Assembly: GCF_019636135.1 (NCBI RefSeq) | Contig: NZ_JAHBYD010000010.1 | Span: forward strand, 1 to 64,000 | Direction of reading: 5' to 3' | Origin: Phenylobacterium sp. | GTDB taxonomy: Bacteria > Pseudomonadota > Alphaproteobacteria > Caulobacterales > Caulobacteraceae | Length of the DNA stretch: 64,000 nt | Shown: positions 18,865 to 27,363 of the stretch, piece by piece | Layout: every line of letters begins with the position of its first letter | Numbering within the stretch: position 1 is the first letter of the stretch | Position numbers and translations under genes: made by a program | The notes under the pieces: generated by a model | The model's input: the letters and a program-made list of their open reading frames with translations, nothing else | The model's database searches: none | What the model was told of the DNA's origin: nothing

Positions 18865-18895
18865 CCCCGGCCCTTCCCCGCAAGGGGGAAGGGAG
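18794..18895. repeat. Inverted repeat element that supplies the hemW start codon
   Basis: Left part CCCCTTCCCCTTGCCGGGAG and right part TTCCCCGCAAGGGGGAAGGG form terminal arms. Inner GGGGGTGGGGGTGCG and GACGCCCCCATCCCCGG also pair. It belongs to the same broad class as 4143-4310. It lies across the 5' end of hemW, from before the ATG to codon 24 or so. Confidence 0.7.
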
Positions 18896-18910
18896 CTGGA
18901 TGCGGCTCCT

Positions 18911-19510
18911 TCACAGCAATGCGGCCTTCAGCTTCTCGAAGGCGCGGGCGCGGTGGCTGATGCCGTCCTTGGCAGCCGGCTCCATCTCGCCGAACGTCTG
19001 GTCGAAACCCTCCGGCACAAAGATCGGATCGTAGCCGAAGCCCCTGTCGCCGCGGGGCGGGAAGGCGAGCGTGCCGTCCACGCGGCCCTCCACCACCACG
19101 GCCGGGCCGTTCGGCCACGCCACCGCCAGGGCCGAGGTGAACCAGGCCGAAAAATCGTCGGCGTTGACCTCCTCCAGCCGTTCCTCGACCTTCCGCATCG
19201 CCAGGCCGAAGTCCTTCGAGGGGCCGGCCCAGCGCGCCGAGTAGATGCCCGGCGAGCCGTCCAGCGCCGTCACCGAGAGCCCGGAGTCGTCGGCGAGCGC
19301 GACGAGGCCCGAGGCGTCGGCCGCGGCGCGCGCCTTCAGGAGCGCGTTGCCGACGAAGGTCTGCTCGGTCTCTTCGGGCTCGGGCAGGCCCAGTTCGCCC
19401 GCGGCCACCAGCTCGAAGCGGCCCTCCAGGATCTCGGCCAGCTCGCGCGCCTTGCCGGGGTTGTGCGTGGCGACGACCAGGCGGGCGCCGGGCTCCAGCT
19501 TCAGCGGCAT
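18911..19510 (-). CDS. rdgB: RdgB/HAM1 non-canonical purine NTP pyrophosphatase
   Basis: 199 residues. It hydrolyses dITP, XTP and related nucleotides to monophosphates, keeping them out of DNA and RNA. Family motifs are clear: [18 protein letters not shown] at the N-terminus, [20 protein letters not shown], the catalytic-metal region [20 protein letters not shown] then SARWAG, and [15 protein letters not shown] with [11 protein letters not shown] at the end. Length is normal. It lies between rimM upstream (25 bp) and hemW downstream on the same strand, so is probably co-transcribed with the ffh-rpsP-rimM block. Confidence 0.96.
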   Translation of the reverse strand: MPLKLEPGARLVVATHNPGKARELAEILEGRFELVAAGELGLPEPEETEQTFVGNALLKARAAADASGLVALADDSGLSVTALDGSPGIYSARWAGPSKDFGLAMRKVEERLEEVNADDFSAWFTSALAVAWPNGPAVVVEGRVDGTLAFPPRGDRGFGYDPIFVPEGFDQTFGEMEPAAKDGISHRARAFEKLKAALL

Positions 19511-19535
19511 GGCGAACTCCCTGTTCGATCTCGTC

Positions 19536-20042
19536 TTACTCGATCTCGGGCGGCCGCACGCCCACGACCTTGCCTTCGGCCAGCCGCACGTCGGGCACGG
19601 CCTCGCGCGTGAAGGGGAGATACCACGTGGCGCCGCCCTCGGGCGGGACGATCTCCAGCAGGTCGCCGGCGCCGAAGTCCTGCACGGACTTGATGGTCCC
19701 GAGCGGCGCGCCGTCGGTCGCCTCGACCGGAAGGCCGATCAGGTCGGTGACGTAGAACTCATTCTCGTCGGGCTCGGGGAGCGCGGTGCGGGGGATGAAG
19801 AGCTTGAGGCCGCGCATCGCCTCGGCCTGCTCGCGCGTCTCGATCTCGCGGGCGCGCGCGACGACGCCGCCCTTGGCGGGGCGGCCGGACAGGAGCGTGA
19901 GGCCGGCCGAGCCGTCCTCACGCTTCAGATCCCTGTAGTCCAGCAGGGCCGCAGGCTCGGCCGTGAAGCTGGTAATGCGGACCTCGCCGCGGACCCCGAA
20001 GGCGCCCGCGATGCGGCCCACCTGGATGAGATCGGATCCCAT
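19536..20042 (-). CDS. rimM: Ribosome maturation factor RimM
   Basis: 168 residues. The N-terminal RimM barrel begins [20 protein letters not shown], and the C-terminal PRC-barrel has [36 protein letters not shown] and the closing [17 protein letters not shown]. RimM assists 30S head assembly by binding S19. It follows rpsP after a 9-bp gap. In many bacteria trmD and rplS come next; here rdgB is next instead, so the usual rpsP-rimM-trmD-rplS operon has been split. Confidence 0.96.
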   Translation of the reverse strand: MGSDLIQVGRIAGAFGVRGEVRITSFTAEPAALLDYRDLKREDGSAGLTLLSGRPAKGGVVARAREIETREQAEAMRGLKLFIPRTALPEPDENEFYVTDLIGLPVEATDGAPLGTIKSVQDFGAGDLLEIVPPEGGATWYLPFTREAVPDVRLAEGKVVGVRPPEIE

Positions 20043-20051
20043 CCGTCAGGC

Positions 20052-20591
20052 TTAGGCCTGCTCTTCGCCTTCGGCAGCGGCTTCGGCGGCCGGGGCCTCC
20101 TCGGCGGCGGCTTCAGCGGCCGGAGCTTCTTCGGCAGCGGCCTCGACCGGAGCGGCTTCTTCCACGGCGGCTTCCACCGGAGCGGCTTCCTCGGCGGCGG
20201 GCTCTTCGACCACCGGCGGCGGGTTGTTCCTGGCTTCCTCGGCGGCCGCGGCGCGGTCGGCTTCGCGCTGGGCGCGCTCTTCCGCACGTTCCTTGGCCTT
20301 CTGGCCCGGCTGGCCCTTGTTCGGGTTGTTGCCGGCTTCCCACTTCACGACGCCGAGCTTGCCCAGTTCGCGGGCCACGCGGTCGGTCGGCTGGGCGCCC
20401 TTCGCGAGCCATTCGCCGATGCGCTCCTGGTTCAGGACGACGCGGTTCGGGTCGTCCTTCTTCAGCAGCGGGTTGTAGCTGCCCACCTTCTCGATGAAGC
20501 GGCCGTCGCGGGGCGAGTGGCTGTCGGCGACGACGATCGAGTAGTAGGGGCGCTTCTTGGCGCCGCCACGGGCGAGACGGATCTTCAGCAT
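20052..20591 (-). CDS. rpsP: 30S ribosomal protein bS16 with long Ala/Glu-rich tail
   Basis: 179 residues. The first 85 or so are canonical bS16 ([58 protein letters not shown]). A charged linker follows (residues about 95-120), then about 55 residues made almost only of Ala, Glu, Pro and Val with short tandem units such as EEAAPVEAA and [10 protein letters not shown]. Ordinary bS16 is about 80-90 residues. Alphaproteobacterial versions are often extended, but this tail is long and repetitive and may vary by slippage. It lies in the ffh-rpsP-rimM block, 19 bp after ffh. Confidence 0.96.
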   Translation of the reverse strand: MLKIRLARGGAKKRPYYSIVVADSHSPRDGRFIEKVGSYNPLLKKDDPNRVVLNQERIGEWLAKGAQPTDRVARELGKLGVVKWEAGNNPNKGQPGQKAKERAEERAQREADRAAAAEEARNNPPPVVEEPAAEEAAPVEAAVEEAAPVEAAAEEAPAAEAAAEEAPAAEAAAEGEEQA

Positions 20592-20610
20592 TTCAGTCGG
20601 TTCCTGGTCG

Positions 20611-22122
20611 TTATTTCTTGAACGGGTTGAAGCCCGGCGGCAGGCCGCCGCCGAGGCCGGGGAGTTTCGGGAGACCGCCGGGCATCTGCTTCAGCTTGGC
20701 CTGGATCTCTTCAAGCTGTTCGGGGGTCGGCGGCGCCTGGCCCGTCATCTGGGCGATCTTGCCCATGTCGAGGTTGCCGCCGCCCAGCATCCTGGCCATC
20801 TGGCCGAAGCCCTTGCCGCCGTTCTTGCTCAGCGCCTTGAAGGCGTCGGCCATCTGGCGGTGCTGCTTCAGGAGCCGGTTCACCTCGGCCACGTCGACGC
20901 CCGAGCCGGCGGCGATGCGGCGCTTGCGCGAGGCGGCCAGGATGTCGGGCTTCTTCCGCTCCTGCTTGGTCATCGACGAGATGATCGCCATCTGGCGGTC
21001 GAAGCTCTTGTCGTTCAGGCCGCTCTCGGCGATCTGCTTCTTCATCTTCGCCACGCCGGGCAGCAGGCCCATCATGCCTTCCATGCCGCCCATGCGCTTC
21101 ATCTGGGCGAGCTGGTCGGCCATCATGTCGAGGTCGAACTGGCCCTTGGCGAGCTTCCGGGCCGTGGCTTCCGCCTTGGCGACGTCGAGTTCCTGCGCCG
21201 CCTTCTCGACGAGGGCGACGACGTCGCCGCGGCCCAGGATGCGGCCGGCCACGCGGTCGGCGTCGAAGGCGTCGAGGCCGTCGATCTTCTCCGAGACGCC
21301 GAGGAACTTGATCGGCAGGCCGGTGACGGCGCGCATGGAGAGCGCGGCGCCGCCGCGGCCGTCGCCGTCGGCGCGGGTCAGCACCAGGCCGGTCAGCGGC
21401 AGGCGCTCGTGGAAGGCCTTGGCGGTGCGCACCGCGTCCTGGCCGGTCAGCGCGTCGGCGACCAGCAGGGTCTCGGACGGCGTCGAGATCTTCGCGATCT
21501 CGGCCGCCTCGGCCATCATCGCCTCGTCGATCGTGGTCCGGCCGGCGGTGTCGAGGATCAGGATGTCGAAGCCCTGGAGCTTCGCGGCCTGCATGGCGCG
21601 GCGCGCGATGTCGGCGGCGGCCTGGCCCTGGACGATCGGCAGGAAGTTCGCGCCCGCCTGCTCGGCCAGCATGCCGAGCTGCTCCATGGCCGCCGGGCGG
21701 CGGGTGTCGAGCGAGGCCAGCAGGACCTTCTTGCGCTCCTTCACGAGGCGCAGCGCCAGCTTGCCGGCGGTGGTGGTCTTACCCGAGCCCTGGAGGCCCG
21801 CCATCATGATGACCGTCGGCGGGTTCAGCGAGATGTTCAGGCCGACAGGATCGCCGGAGCCGCCGAGCATCTCGACCAGGCCGTCGTAGGTGATCTTCAC
21901 CACCTGGTCGGCGGGCCGCACCGAGCGGATCACCGCCTCGCCGGTGGCGGCCTCGGTCGCCCTGGCGATGAAGTCGCGGACGACCGGCAGCGCGACGTCG
22001 GCCTCGAGCAGGGCGACGCGGATCTCGCGCATCACCTCGGTGACGTCCTTCTCGGACAGCACGCCCTTGCCGGAAAGCCGGTCGAAGACCCCTGTCAGCC
22101 GATCTGTCAGCGCGTCGAACAA
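20611..22122 (-). CDS. ffh: Signal recognition particle GTPase Ffh (SRP54)
   Basis: 503 residues. N domain, then G domain with [18 protein letters not shown] (P-loop), [26 protein letters not shown] and [16 protein letters not shown], and a methionine-rich M domain from about residue 300 ([33 protein letters not shown]) that binds 4.5S RNA and signal sequences. The tail is Met/Gly/Pro-rich. It targets nascent membrane proteins to FtsY, whose gene lies at 37164. It heads an operon with rpsP and rimM. The 181-bp gap upstream contains an inverted repeat but I could not recognise an SRP RNA there. Confidence 0.97.
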   Translation of the reverse strand: MFDALTDRLTGVFDRLSGKGVLSEKDVTEVMREIRVALLEADVALPVVRDFIARATEAATGEAVIRSVRPADQVVKITYDGLVEMLGGSGDPVGLNISLNPPTVIMMAGLQGSGKTTTAGKLALRLVKERKKVLLASLDTRRPAAMEQLGMLAEQAGANFLPIVQGQAAADIARRAMQAAKLQGFDILILDTAGRTTIDEAMMAEAAEIAKISTPSETLLVADALTGQDAVRTAKAFHERLPLTGLVLTRADGDGRGGAALSMRAVTGLPIKFLGVSEKIDGLDAFDADRVAGRILGRGDVVALVEKAAQELDVAKAEATARKLAKGQFDLDMMADQLAQMKRMGGMEGMMGLLPGVAKMKKQIAESGLNDKSFDRQMAIISSMTKQERKKPDILAASRKRRIAAGSGVDVAEVNRLLKQHRQMADAFKALSKNGGKGFGQMARMLGGGNLDMGKIAQMTGQAPPTPEQLEEIQAKLKQMPGGLPKLPGLGGGLPPGFNPFKK

Positions 22123-22154
22123 ACGCCATTCTCCTGTGGCCCAAACGCAGTCGA

Positions 22155-22182
22155 CCCCCGTGGACGATTGCGTCGACGGGGG
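22155..22182. other. Hairpin between the fusion glycosyltransferase gene and ffh
   Basis: CCCCCGTGGACG (22155-22166) pairs with CGTCGACGGGGG (22171-22182) with one mismatch and a 4-base loop. Neither side has a T-run. It lies 33 bp upstream of the ffh start and downstream of the fusion gene, so it could be a terminator relic or a leader structure. Nothing else is recognisable in 22123-22303. Confidence 0.45.
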
Positions 22183-22303
22183 GCCTCGCCGCTCTCGTCC
22201 GATATGGGGATCGGGGTCGTAGCGGTAGAGGGCGCTGACCGAGGTTGGCGCCGGAAGGGCGCGCTTATGCGCTCAAGGGGCCGTCAGGTCAAGGAAGCGC
22301 GGG

Positions 22304-24712
22304 TCAGGCCAGCCGGGCGGCGAGCTCGGCGCGCATCGCATCGAGGTTGCGGCGGACCTTCGCCTTGTAGGCGGCCACCGCGTTGCGATCGACGCTCCAG
22401 AGCCGGCCTTCGGGCCGCCGCGCGCCGAAGACGTCGAGCAGCATCGCCTCGAACTTGCCCGAGACCCGGTCCCCGCCGCCGCGGCGCTGTTCCAGGTAGG
22501 CGACCTCCTCGGCCGCGGTGAGCGCGCACATCAGCGGGTGCAGGCGGGGCGACACGACGCGGCGCGCGGATTGGTAGCGTGCGATCAGCCGGTCCAGCGG
22601 CTGGTCCTCGCCGACCTCGGCGCCCACTTCCAGAGTCTCGTCGCGCGACCAGCGCGCCATCGGGAAGGCGTCGATCATCAGGTCGCCCAGGTGGCGCACG
22701 TTCGACCGGTCGCGGCCATAGAGGTAGGCGTCGGCCTCGTAGCGCGCCCACCAGACGTCGAGGCGGTCCAGCAGGCGGCCCATGAGCGCGCCGTCGATGC
22801 CGTGGCGGTACTGCGTGCCGAAGACGCCGACGACCTGCGCCGAGCGTTCGGCCAGGTCCACGAGCTGCGGCGTCAGCACCCGCTGGAACAGGCTGCCGCC
22901 CGCCCCGACGATCAGCAGGTCGGGCTGCTCGTCCGTGGGCAGCTCCCAGGGCTCGTGGTGGACGTGGCGCAGGCGCGCGTTGGGCGGCAGGACGCCGGCC
23001 AGCACCTGCGCGCCCAGCCGGTCGCCGAAGTTGCCGACGTTGCTGAACGACACCAGCCACACCGACCGCTCCGCCGGGGCGGCGGCCTGCGGGTCGAGCC
23101 GAAAGAGCCGCTGGCCGGGCGAGACCGGATGGGCGGAGACGCGCCCGAACCCCGCCGCCCTGGCCAGCGCGACGACCTGCGCCTCGGTGTAGTCGTTGAC
23201 CCAGCCCAGGGCGCGGCGATCGGCCGGTCCGCCGCCGGCCGCAACGTTGTAGCTGACCATCGCCGGGCGGTTCAGCGCCCGCAGGCGCGCGAAGAAGGCG
23301 GGCGCGTCGTAGAGGTACTCGGCCACCCCCAGCGCGGTGACCATGTCGCAGGGCGTGTCGGCGGGGAACTGGCCGGCGTTGAAGTCCGCGACGAGGGTCC
23401 GCGCGTCGCGGGCCACCAGGTCGCAGGGGATATAGGCGCAGCCCTCGGGCAGGAACCGCTCCAGCGCCATCGCGCCGCAGCCGAGGTCGAGGACGCGCGC
23501 GCCGGGCGGGACCAGCGTGGCGGCGAGGCGCGCGCGCTCGTCCCAGCCGGGCTTGCCGTCGAGGGGCGCCGACCAGCGTTCGCGGTCGGTCAGGCCCGCC
23601 GCGATGGACCGCCGCCGGCGGTCGGCCTCCGCGGCCTGCGCGGGGGAGACCTCGGCCGGCGCGGCGCGCCGCGGCGTGGGGCGGGCGAGCAGCGGGGCGA
23701 GGTCGCGGCGCAGGTCGTCCACGACGGCGCGCCAGCCTGCCTGGGACTGCCGGTAGAGCCGCGCGGTGGGATACCAGGGCGAGTCCGCCCGGCCCCGAAG
23801 CCAGCGCCAGTCGGCGTTGAGCCGCGGAACGAGGATCGAGACGGGCTTCCCCAGCGCGGCGGCGATGTGGGCGGTCACACCGTCGACCGCGACCACGTGG
23901 TCCAGGTCGGCCATCGACAGCGCGAGGTCCTTCAGCGACCGGGCGCCCGTGTGGCGCGGCTCCAGGCTGACCGCGCCGGGGTGGCCCATGAACTCGGCGA
24001 CGAGATCGGGCGCGAGCGCGCGGCTCGCGTCGGCAAGGGCGGCCTCCGCCGTGACGGCGATCCCGACCCCACCGCCGGCGGCGGTCGGCAGGGCCAGCCG
24101 CAGCGGCGGCGGAAGGGTCTCCAGCCGCGCGTCGAGGCTGAGCGGCAGGCTGCCGATGAGCCGCCAGGCCTCCTGCTTCGGCAGGGCGGCGCCGGGCGCG
24201 GCGGCGACGACGCGCAGGCCGGCGCCTTCGAGCAGGTCGGCGAGCGGCGGCGGACAGAGCAGCGTGGGCTCGACGCCGCGACGCTGCAGCTCGGGCAGGA
24301 ACCGCGCGAACTGCAGGATGTCGGCGGGGTTGCGCTCGGGCCAGACCAGCAAGGTCCCGACCGGCCCGCCGTCCCACTCGGGAAACGGCAGGGTCGGCGG
24401 ATCGACCGGCCCGCGCCGCCGCGCCTCGTAGAGCGCCCAGCCCTCTTCGTAGCGTCCGGCGGCCAGCACGTGGCTCGCCAGCCGCATGGCCAGGCCCGCG
24501 TCGTCGGGGAAGAGCGCGACGGACTCGCGCATCAGCGTCTCGGCCTCGTCCCACCGCTGGCGGTCGCGCAGGAGGGCGATCAGGTTGCTGCGCGCGACGA
24601 GCTCGCGCGGGCGCTCGGCGAGGACCTGCCGGTAGAGGGTCTCGGCCCTGTCGAGCTGACCGTCGACGTGAAGGGCGGACGCGAGCTCGAGCGGATCGAC
24701 GGCGGCGGGCAT
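22304..24712 (-). CDS. Fusion protein: TPR, GT9-like glycosyltransferase, SAM methyltransferase and pyruvyltransferase-like domain
   Basis: 802 residues without signal peptide. About 1-100 are TPR helices (DGQLDRAETLYRQVLAERP, DEAETLMRESVALFPDDAGL). About 110-345 resemble heptosyltransferase-family nucleotide-sugar sites (DHVVAVDGVTAHIAAALGKP, then WRWLRGRADSPWYP). About 395-500 are a class I SAM methyltransferase (ARVLDLGCGAMALERFLP, FNAGQFPADTPCDMVTALGV). About 550-760 match polysaccharide pyruvyltransferases (FSNVGNFGDRLGAQVL, DLLIVGAGGSLFQ, SPRLHPLMCALTAAEE). I chose the ATG nearest the GGGGG ribosome-binding run. Such a chain suggests one multifunctional enzyme that transfers and decorates a surface polysaccharide sugar. 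The substrate is unknown and no other polysaccharide gene is adjacent. Confidence 0.8.
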   Translation of the reverse strand: MPAAVDPLELASALHVDGQLDRAETLYRQVLAERPRELVARSNLIALLRDRQRWDEAETLMRESVALFPDDAGLAMRLASHVLAAGRYEEGWALYEARRRGPVDPPTLPFPEWDGGPVGTLLVWPERNPADILQFARFLPELQRRGVEPTLLCPPPLADLLEGAGLRVVAAAPGAALPKQEAWRLIGSLPLSLDARLETLPPPLRLALPTAAGGGVGIAVTAEAALADASRALAPDLVAEFMGHPGAVSLEPRHTGARSLKDLALSMADLDHVVAVDGVTAHIAAALGKPVSILVPRLNADWRWLRGRADSPWYPTARLYRQSQAGWRAVVDDLRRDLAPLLARPTPRRAAPAEVSPAQAAEADRRRRSIAAGLTDRERWSAPLDGKPGWDERARLAATLVPPGARVLDLGCGAMALERFLPEGCAYIPCDLVARDARTLVADFNAGQFPADTPCDMVTALGVAEYLYDAPAFFARLRALNRPAMVSYNVAAGGGPADRRALGWVNDYTEAQVVALARAAGFGRVSAHPVSPGQRLFRLDPQAAAPAERSVWLVSFSNVGNFGDRLGAQVLAGVLPPNARLRHVHHEPWELPTDEQPDLLIVGAGGSLFQRVLTPQLVDLAERSAQVVGVFGTQYRHGIDGALMGRLLDRLDVWWARYEADAYLYGRDRSNVRHLGDLMIDAFPMARWSRDETLEVGAEVGEDQPLDRLIARYQSARRVVSPRLHPLMCALTAAEEVAYLEQRRGGGDRVSGKFEAMLLDVFGARRPEGRLWSVDRNAVAAYKAKVRRNLDAMRAELAARLA

Positions 24713-24762
24713 GGCCCCCATTACACAGCCGCGGGCGTCGCCGCATAGTGCTCCATCCATGT

Positions 24763-24786
24763 CCGAAAGCCGCCAGCGGCTTTCGG
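24763..24786. other. Perfect hairpin 22 bp upstream of ogt
   Basis: CCGAAAGCCGC pairs exactly with GCGGCTTTCGG around a 2-base centre (11-bp arms). It sits between the divergent fusion gene and ogt, so could be an operator palindrome or a 5' leader hairpin. No terminator T-run. Confidence 0.55.
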
Positions 24787-24808
24787 CGAACGGGCCTATC
24801 TTCCGGCC

Positions 24809-25363
24809 ATGACCCAGTACGCCTTCTTCGAGACCGCCATCGGCATCGCCGGCATCGCCTGGAACGCGGCGGGCCTCGTCGCCTGCCACCTGCCCGAGCG
24901 CGATGCCGAGCCCGCGCGGCGCAGTTTCCTGCGCCGGTTCCCCGAGGCGACGGAGGCGGAGATCCCGGTGCTCCTGGCGCCGACCGTCGAGGGCGTCCGG
25001 GCGCTGCTGCGCGGTGAGAAGGCCGACCTGTCCGCCGCGCCGCTCGACCTGTCGCAGACGCCGGAGTTCCACGCCCGCGTCTACGCGATCGCCCGCGCCA
25101 TCCCGCCCGGCGAGACCCTGACCTACGGCGAGATCGCGGTGAAGCTGGGCGACAGGCTGCTGGCGCGCGACGTCGGCCAGGCGCTGGGCAGGAACCCCTG
25201 GCCCATCGTGGTGCCCTGCCACCGCGTCACGGCGGCCGGCGGCAAGCCCGGCGGTTTCTCGGCCCGCGGCGGCGTGAACACGAAGCTGAAGCTGCTGGGC
25301 ATCGAGGGCGCCCCGGCCGCCAGGCATGGGGCCGCGGCGCAGGCGGACCTGTTCGCCTCGTGA
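24809..25363 (+). CDS. ogt: Methylated-DNA-protein cysteine methyltransferase (Ogt-like)
   Basis: 184 residues. The active-site motif PCHRV lies in NPWPIVVPCHRVTAAGGKPG, preceded by the helix-turn-helix core TPEFHARVYAIARAIPPGET and LTYGEIAVKLGDR. A short N-terminal domain and a GGVNTKLKLLGIEG end complete the Ogt architecture; there is no Ada N-terminal domain. It repairs O6-alkylguanine by irreversible transfer to its own cysteine. It stands as a single gene divergent from the fusion glycosyltransferase. Confidence 0.94.
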   Translation: MTQYAFFETAIGIAGIAWNAAGLVACHLPERDAEPARRSFLRRFPEATEAEIPVLLAPTVEGVRALLRGEKADLSAAPLDLSQTPEFHARVYAIARAIPPGETLTYGEIAVKLGDRLLARDVGQALGRNPWPIVVPCHRVTAAGGKPGGFSARGGVNTKLKLLGIEGAPAARHGAAAQADLFAS

Positions 25364-25463
25364 CCCTCACCTAGGGGTCGGCGCGTTGCGCGCCGTCAAT
25401 GCAACTGTCCGGGATGGCCCGAGAGTTGCGAACGAACGGCCGACGCCCGCGTTGAGACCCAAG

Positions 25464-25859
25464 ATGATGCTGCGAGCCTTCACGACCGCGACCCTTCTGG
25501 CCCTCGCCCTCGGCGGGACCGCCCGGGCGGCGACCTGCGGCGGCGAACCGCCGGCCGACGCCGCGGAGTTCCGCGGCCCGGTCCTCGAAGTGCTCGACGG
25601 CGAGAGCCTGTGCGTGGCGCTGGGCGCCGATCCGTCGTCCTGGGTCCCGGTGCGCCTTGCCGACGCGCCGATGAAGGTCTCGACCGCGCCCGCCTCGCGC
25701 GGCGCGCTGATGGCCGCCAGCTTCGGCCAGGACGTCACCTGCCGCGTCACCGGCCGCGACCAGGCCGGCCTGGTCGCGCAATGCGTCGGCGACCGCGGCT
25801 CGGTCGGCCGCCTCTCGCAGGCCGCCGACGTCGTCAAGGCCGGCCTGGCCTGGCGCTGA
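25464..25859 (+). CDS. Exported small protein with a thermonuclease-like (SNase) fold fragment
   Basis: 131 residues. A clear signal peptide (LRAFTTATLLALALGGTARA) is followed by a domain with FRGPVLEVLDGESLCVAL, WVPVRLADAP and QDVTCRVTGRDQAGLVAQCV. The pattern V-x-D-G-D/E-S/T-x-x-V and the later V-A-x-C element resemble staphylococcal-nuclease-like (OB-fold) proteins, but the usual catalytic Arg and Glu residues are not evident. It is most likely periplasmic. I chose the ATG pair at 25464/25467. It is not in an operon; murI begins 68 bp later. Confidence 0.65.
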   Translation: MMLRAFTTATLLALALGGTARAATCGGEPPADAAEFRGPVLEVLDGESLCVALGADPSSWVPVRLADAPMKVSTAPASRGALMAASFGQDVTCRVTGRDQAGLVAQCVGDRGSVGRLSQAADVVKAGLAWR

Positions 25860-25927
25860 GCAACGGCCGGGGAGCCGCCGCCGTCCCCGGCGTCGACAGC
25901 CCCCGCGACCCTCGCTAACACCGGCGC

Positions 25928-26779
25928 ATGAGCATCGGCGTGTTCGATTCCGGCGTCGGCGGGCTGACCGTTCACCACCGGCTGGTGGAGCGGTTCCCGG
26001 ACGCCGACTTCGTCTACCTGGCCGACCAGGCGAACGCGCCCTACGGCGGCCGCTCGGGCGAGGAGATCGTCGAGCTGACGAAGGCCGGGGCGAAGCGGCT
26101 GTTCGACGAGGGCTGCGACCTGGTCGTGCTGGCCTGCAACACGGCCGCCAGCGTGGCGCTGCGCCGCCTGCAGCAGACCTGGTTGCCCGGCTATCGGCGC
26201 GAGTTGGGCCGGCCGATCAACGTGCTGGGGATCGTCGTGCCGACTATCGAGGCGGCCACCGGCCTGCCCTGGGAGCACGAGGCGCAGTGGCGCGAGGAGA
26301 AGGCCGAGAAGCTGGAGATCCTGGGCGTCTTCTCGACGCCGGCGACCACCAGGAGCCGCGTCTACGAGATCGAGATCGACAAGCGCCGGCAGGACGTCGC
26401 CGTCTTCTCCGAGCCCTGCCCGGAACTGGCGCGGATGATCGAGGAGAACGCGCCGCGCGACGAGTTGGCCAGGGTCGTCGAGGGCCACGTGAAGGCGCTC
26501 GCAACCCGCATCGGCCGGGCGCCGGACCGGGCCATCCTCGGCTGCACCCACTACGAGATCGTGGCCGACCTCTTCCAGGCCGCGCTCCCGCCCGGCACGC
26601 TGCTGATCCGCCAGCCCGACGCCACGGCCGATGCGCTGGCCCGCTACTTCGAGCGCCACCCCGAATTCCAGACCGGAACCGGCGCCGTTCGTCGCTTCCT
26701 GACCACCGGCGAGCCGCGCGCCCAGAACAGCCTGGTTGAGACCTTCTGGGGGGCGCCGCTAAGCTTCGAGCCGGCCTGA
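25928..26779 (+). CDS. murI: Glutamate racemase
   Basis: 283 residues. MurI interconverts L- and D-glutamate for peptidoglycan. Motifs: SIGVFDSGVGGLTVHHRL at the start, YLADQANAPYGGRSGEEI, the first catalytic cysteine in VVLACNTAASVALR, and the second in AILGCTHYEIVADLF. Length is normal, with a slightly extended insertion around residues 110-140. It lies 12 bp upstream of an exported SRPBCC protein on the same strand. Confidence 0.96.
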   Translation: MSIGVFDSGVGGLTVHHRLVERFPDADFVYLADQANAPYGGRSGEEIVELTKAGAKRLFDEGCDLVVLACNTAASVALRRLQQTWLPGYRRELGRPINVLGIVVPTIEAATGLPWEHEAQWREEKAEKLEILGVFSTPATTRSRVYEIEIDKRRQDVAVFSEPCPELARMIEENAPRDELARVVEGHVKALATRIGRAPDRAILGCTHYEIVADLFQAALPPGTLLIRQPDATADALARYFERHPEFQTGTGAVRRFLTTGEPRAQNSLVETFWGAPLSFEPA

Positions 26780-26791
26780 GGAGGCAAGGGC

Positions 26792-27319
26792 ATGAGAGCT
26801 TGGATCGCGGGGGCGCTCGTCGCCCTGTCGCTCGCGGGCGCGGCGCAGGCCGAGGTGGTCGACACCAACGCCAACGGGTTCCGCCTGCGGTCGGTCGTCC
26901 AGATCGAGGCGCCGCCCGAGAGGGTGTTCGACGCCATCGGCGAGCTCGGCCAGTGGTGGGACAGCGAGCACAGCTATTCCGGCGACGCGAAGAACATCGT
27001 CTTCCCGCTGAAGGCCGGCGGCTGCTGGTGCGAGACGATCCCCGGCGGCGGCGGCGTGCAGCACGGGACGGTCGTGCTGGCCTGGCGCGAGAAGGGCCTG
27101 ATCCGGGCGCATGCCGCCCTGGGGCCGCTGCAGGACGAGGGCGTGTCGGCGGCGCTGTTCTTCCAGTTGAAGCCCAAGGACGGCGGAACCGAGATGACCG
27201 TCACCTACAACGTGGGCGGCGCGCGGGACTACGTCCTGAAGGCCGCGCCCGGCGTCGACGGCGTGCTGACCGGCGGCTGGGCCCGCCTCAAGCGCTACGT
27301 CGAGACCGGCAAGCCCTGA
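26792..27319 (+). CDS. Exported SRPBCC-family protein
   Basis: 175 residues with a signal peptide (RAWIAGALVALSLAGAAQA) and a START/Bet v1-like domain. Pieces such as SVVQIEAPPERVFDAIGELG, QWWDSEHSYSGDA and the final AAPGVDGVLTGGWARLKRYV fit activator-of-Hsp90/polyketide-cyclase folds, which bind hydrophobic ligands. It is 12 bp after murI and probably co-transcribed. The ligand is unknown. Confidence 0.8.
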   Translation: MRAWIAGALVALSLAGAAQAEVVDTNANGFRLRSVVQIEAPPERVFDAIGELGQWWDSEHSYSGDAKNIVFPLKAGGCWCETIPGGGGVQHGTVVLAWREKGLIRAHAALGPLQDEGVSAALFFQLKPKDGGTEMTVTYNVGGARDYVLKAAPGVDGVLTGGWARLKRYVETGKP

Positions 27320-27323
27320 ACCT

Positions 27324-27363
27324 GCCGTCATCCCCGGCTTGTCCGGGCCATGACGTTCAGGAT
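27324..27363. repeat. Collapsed copy of the GTCATCCCCGGCTTGTCCGG repeat
   Basis: Contains GTCATCCCCGGCTTGTCCGG followed directly by GCCATGACGTTCAGG, which are the left and right ends of the long family seen at 2935, 11840 and 36318 but without the interior. The right end supplies the stop codon of the PNPOx-like gene on the other strand. Confidence 0.7.

Noticed and set aside
22123..22303. Region upstream of ffh examined for an SRP 4.5S RNA
   Set aside because: Contains an inverted repeat but none of the conserved SRP RNA core sequence I could recognise.
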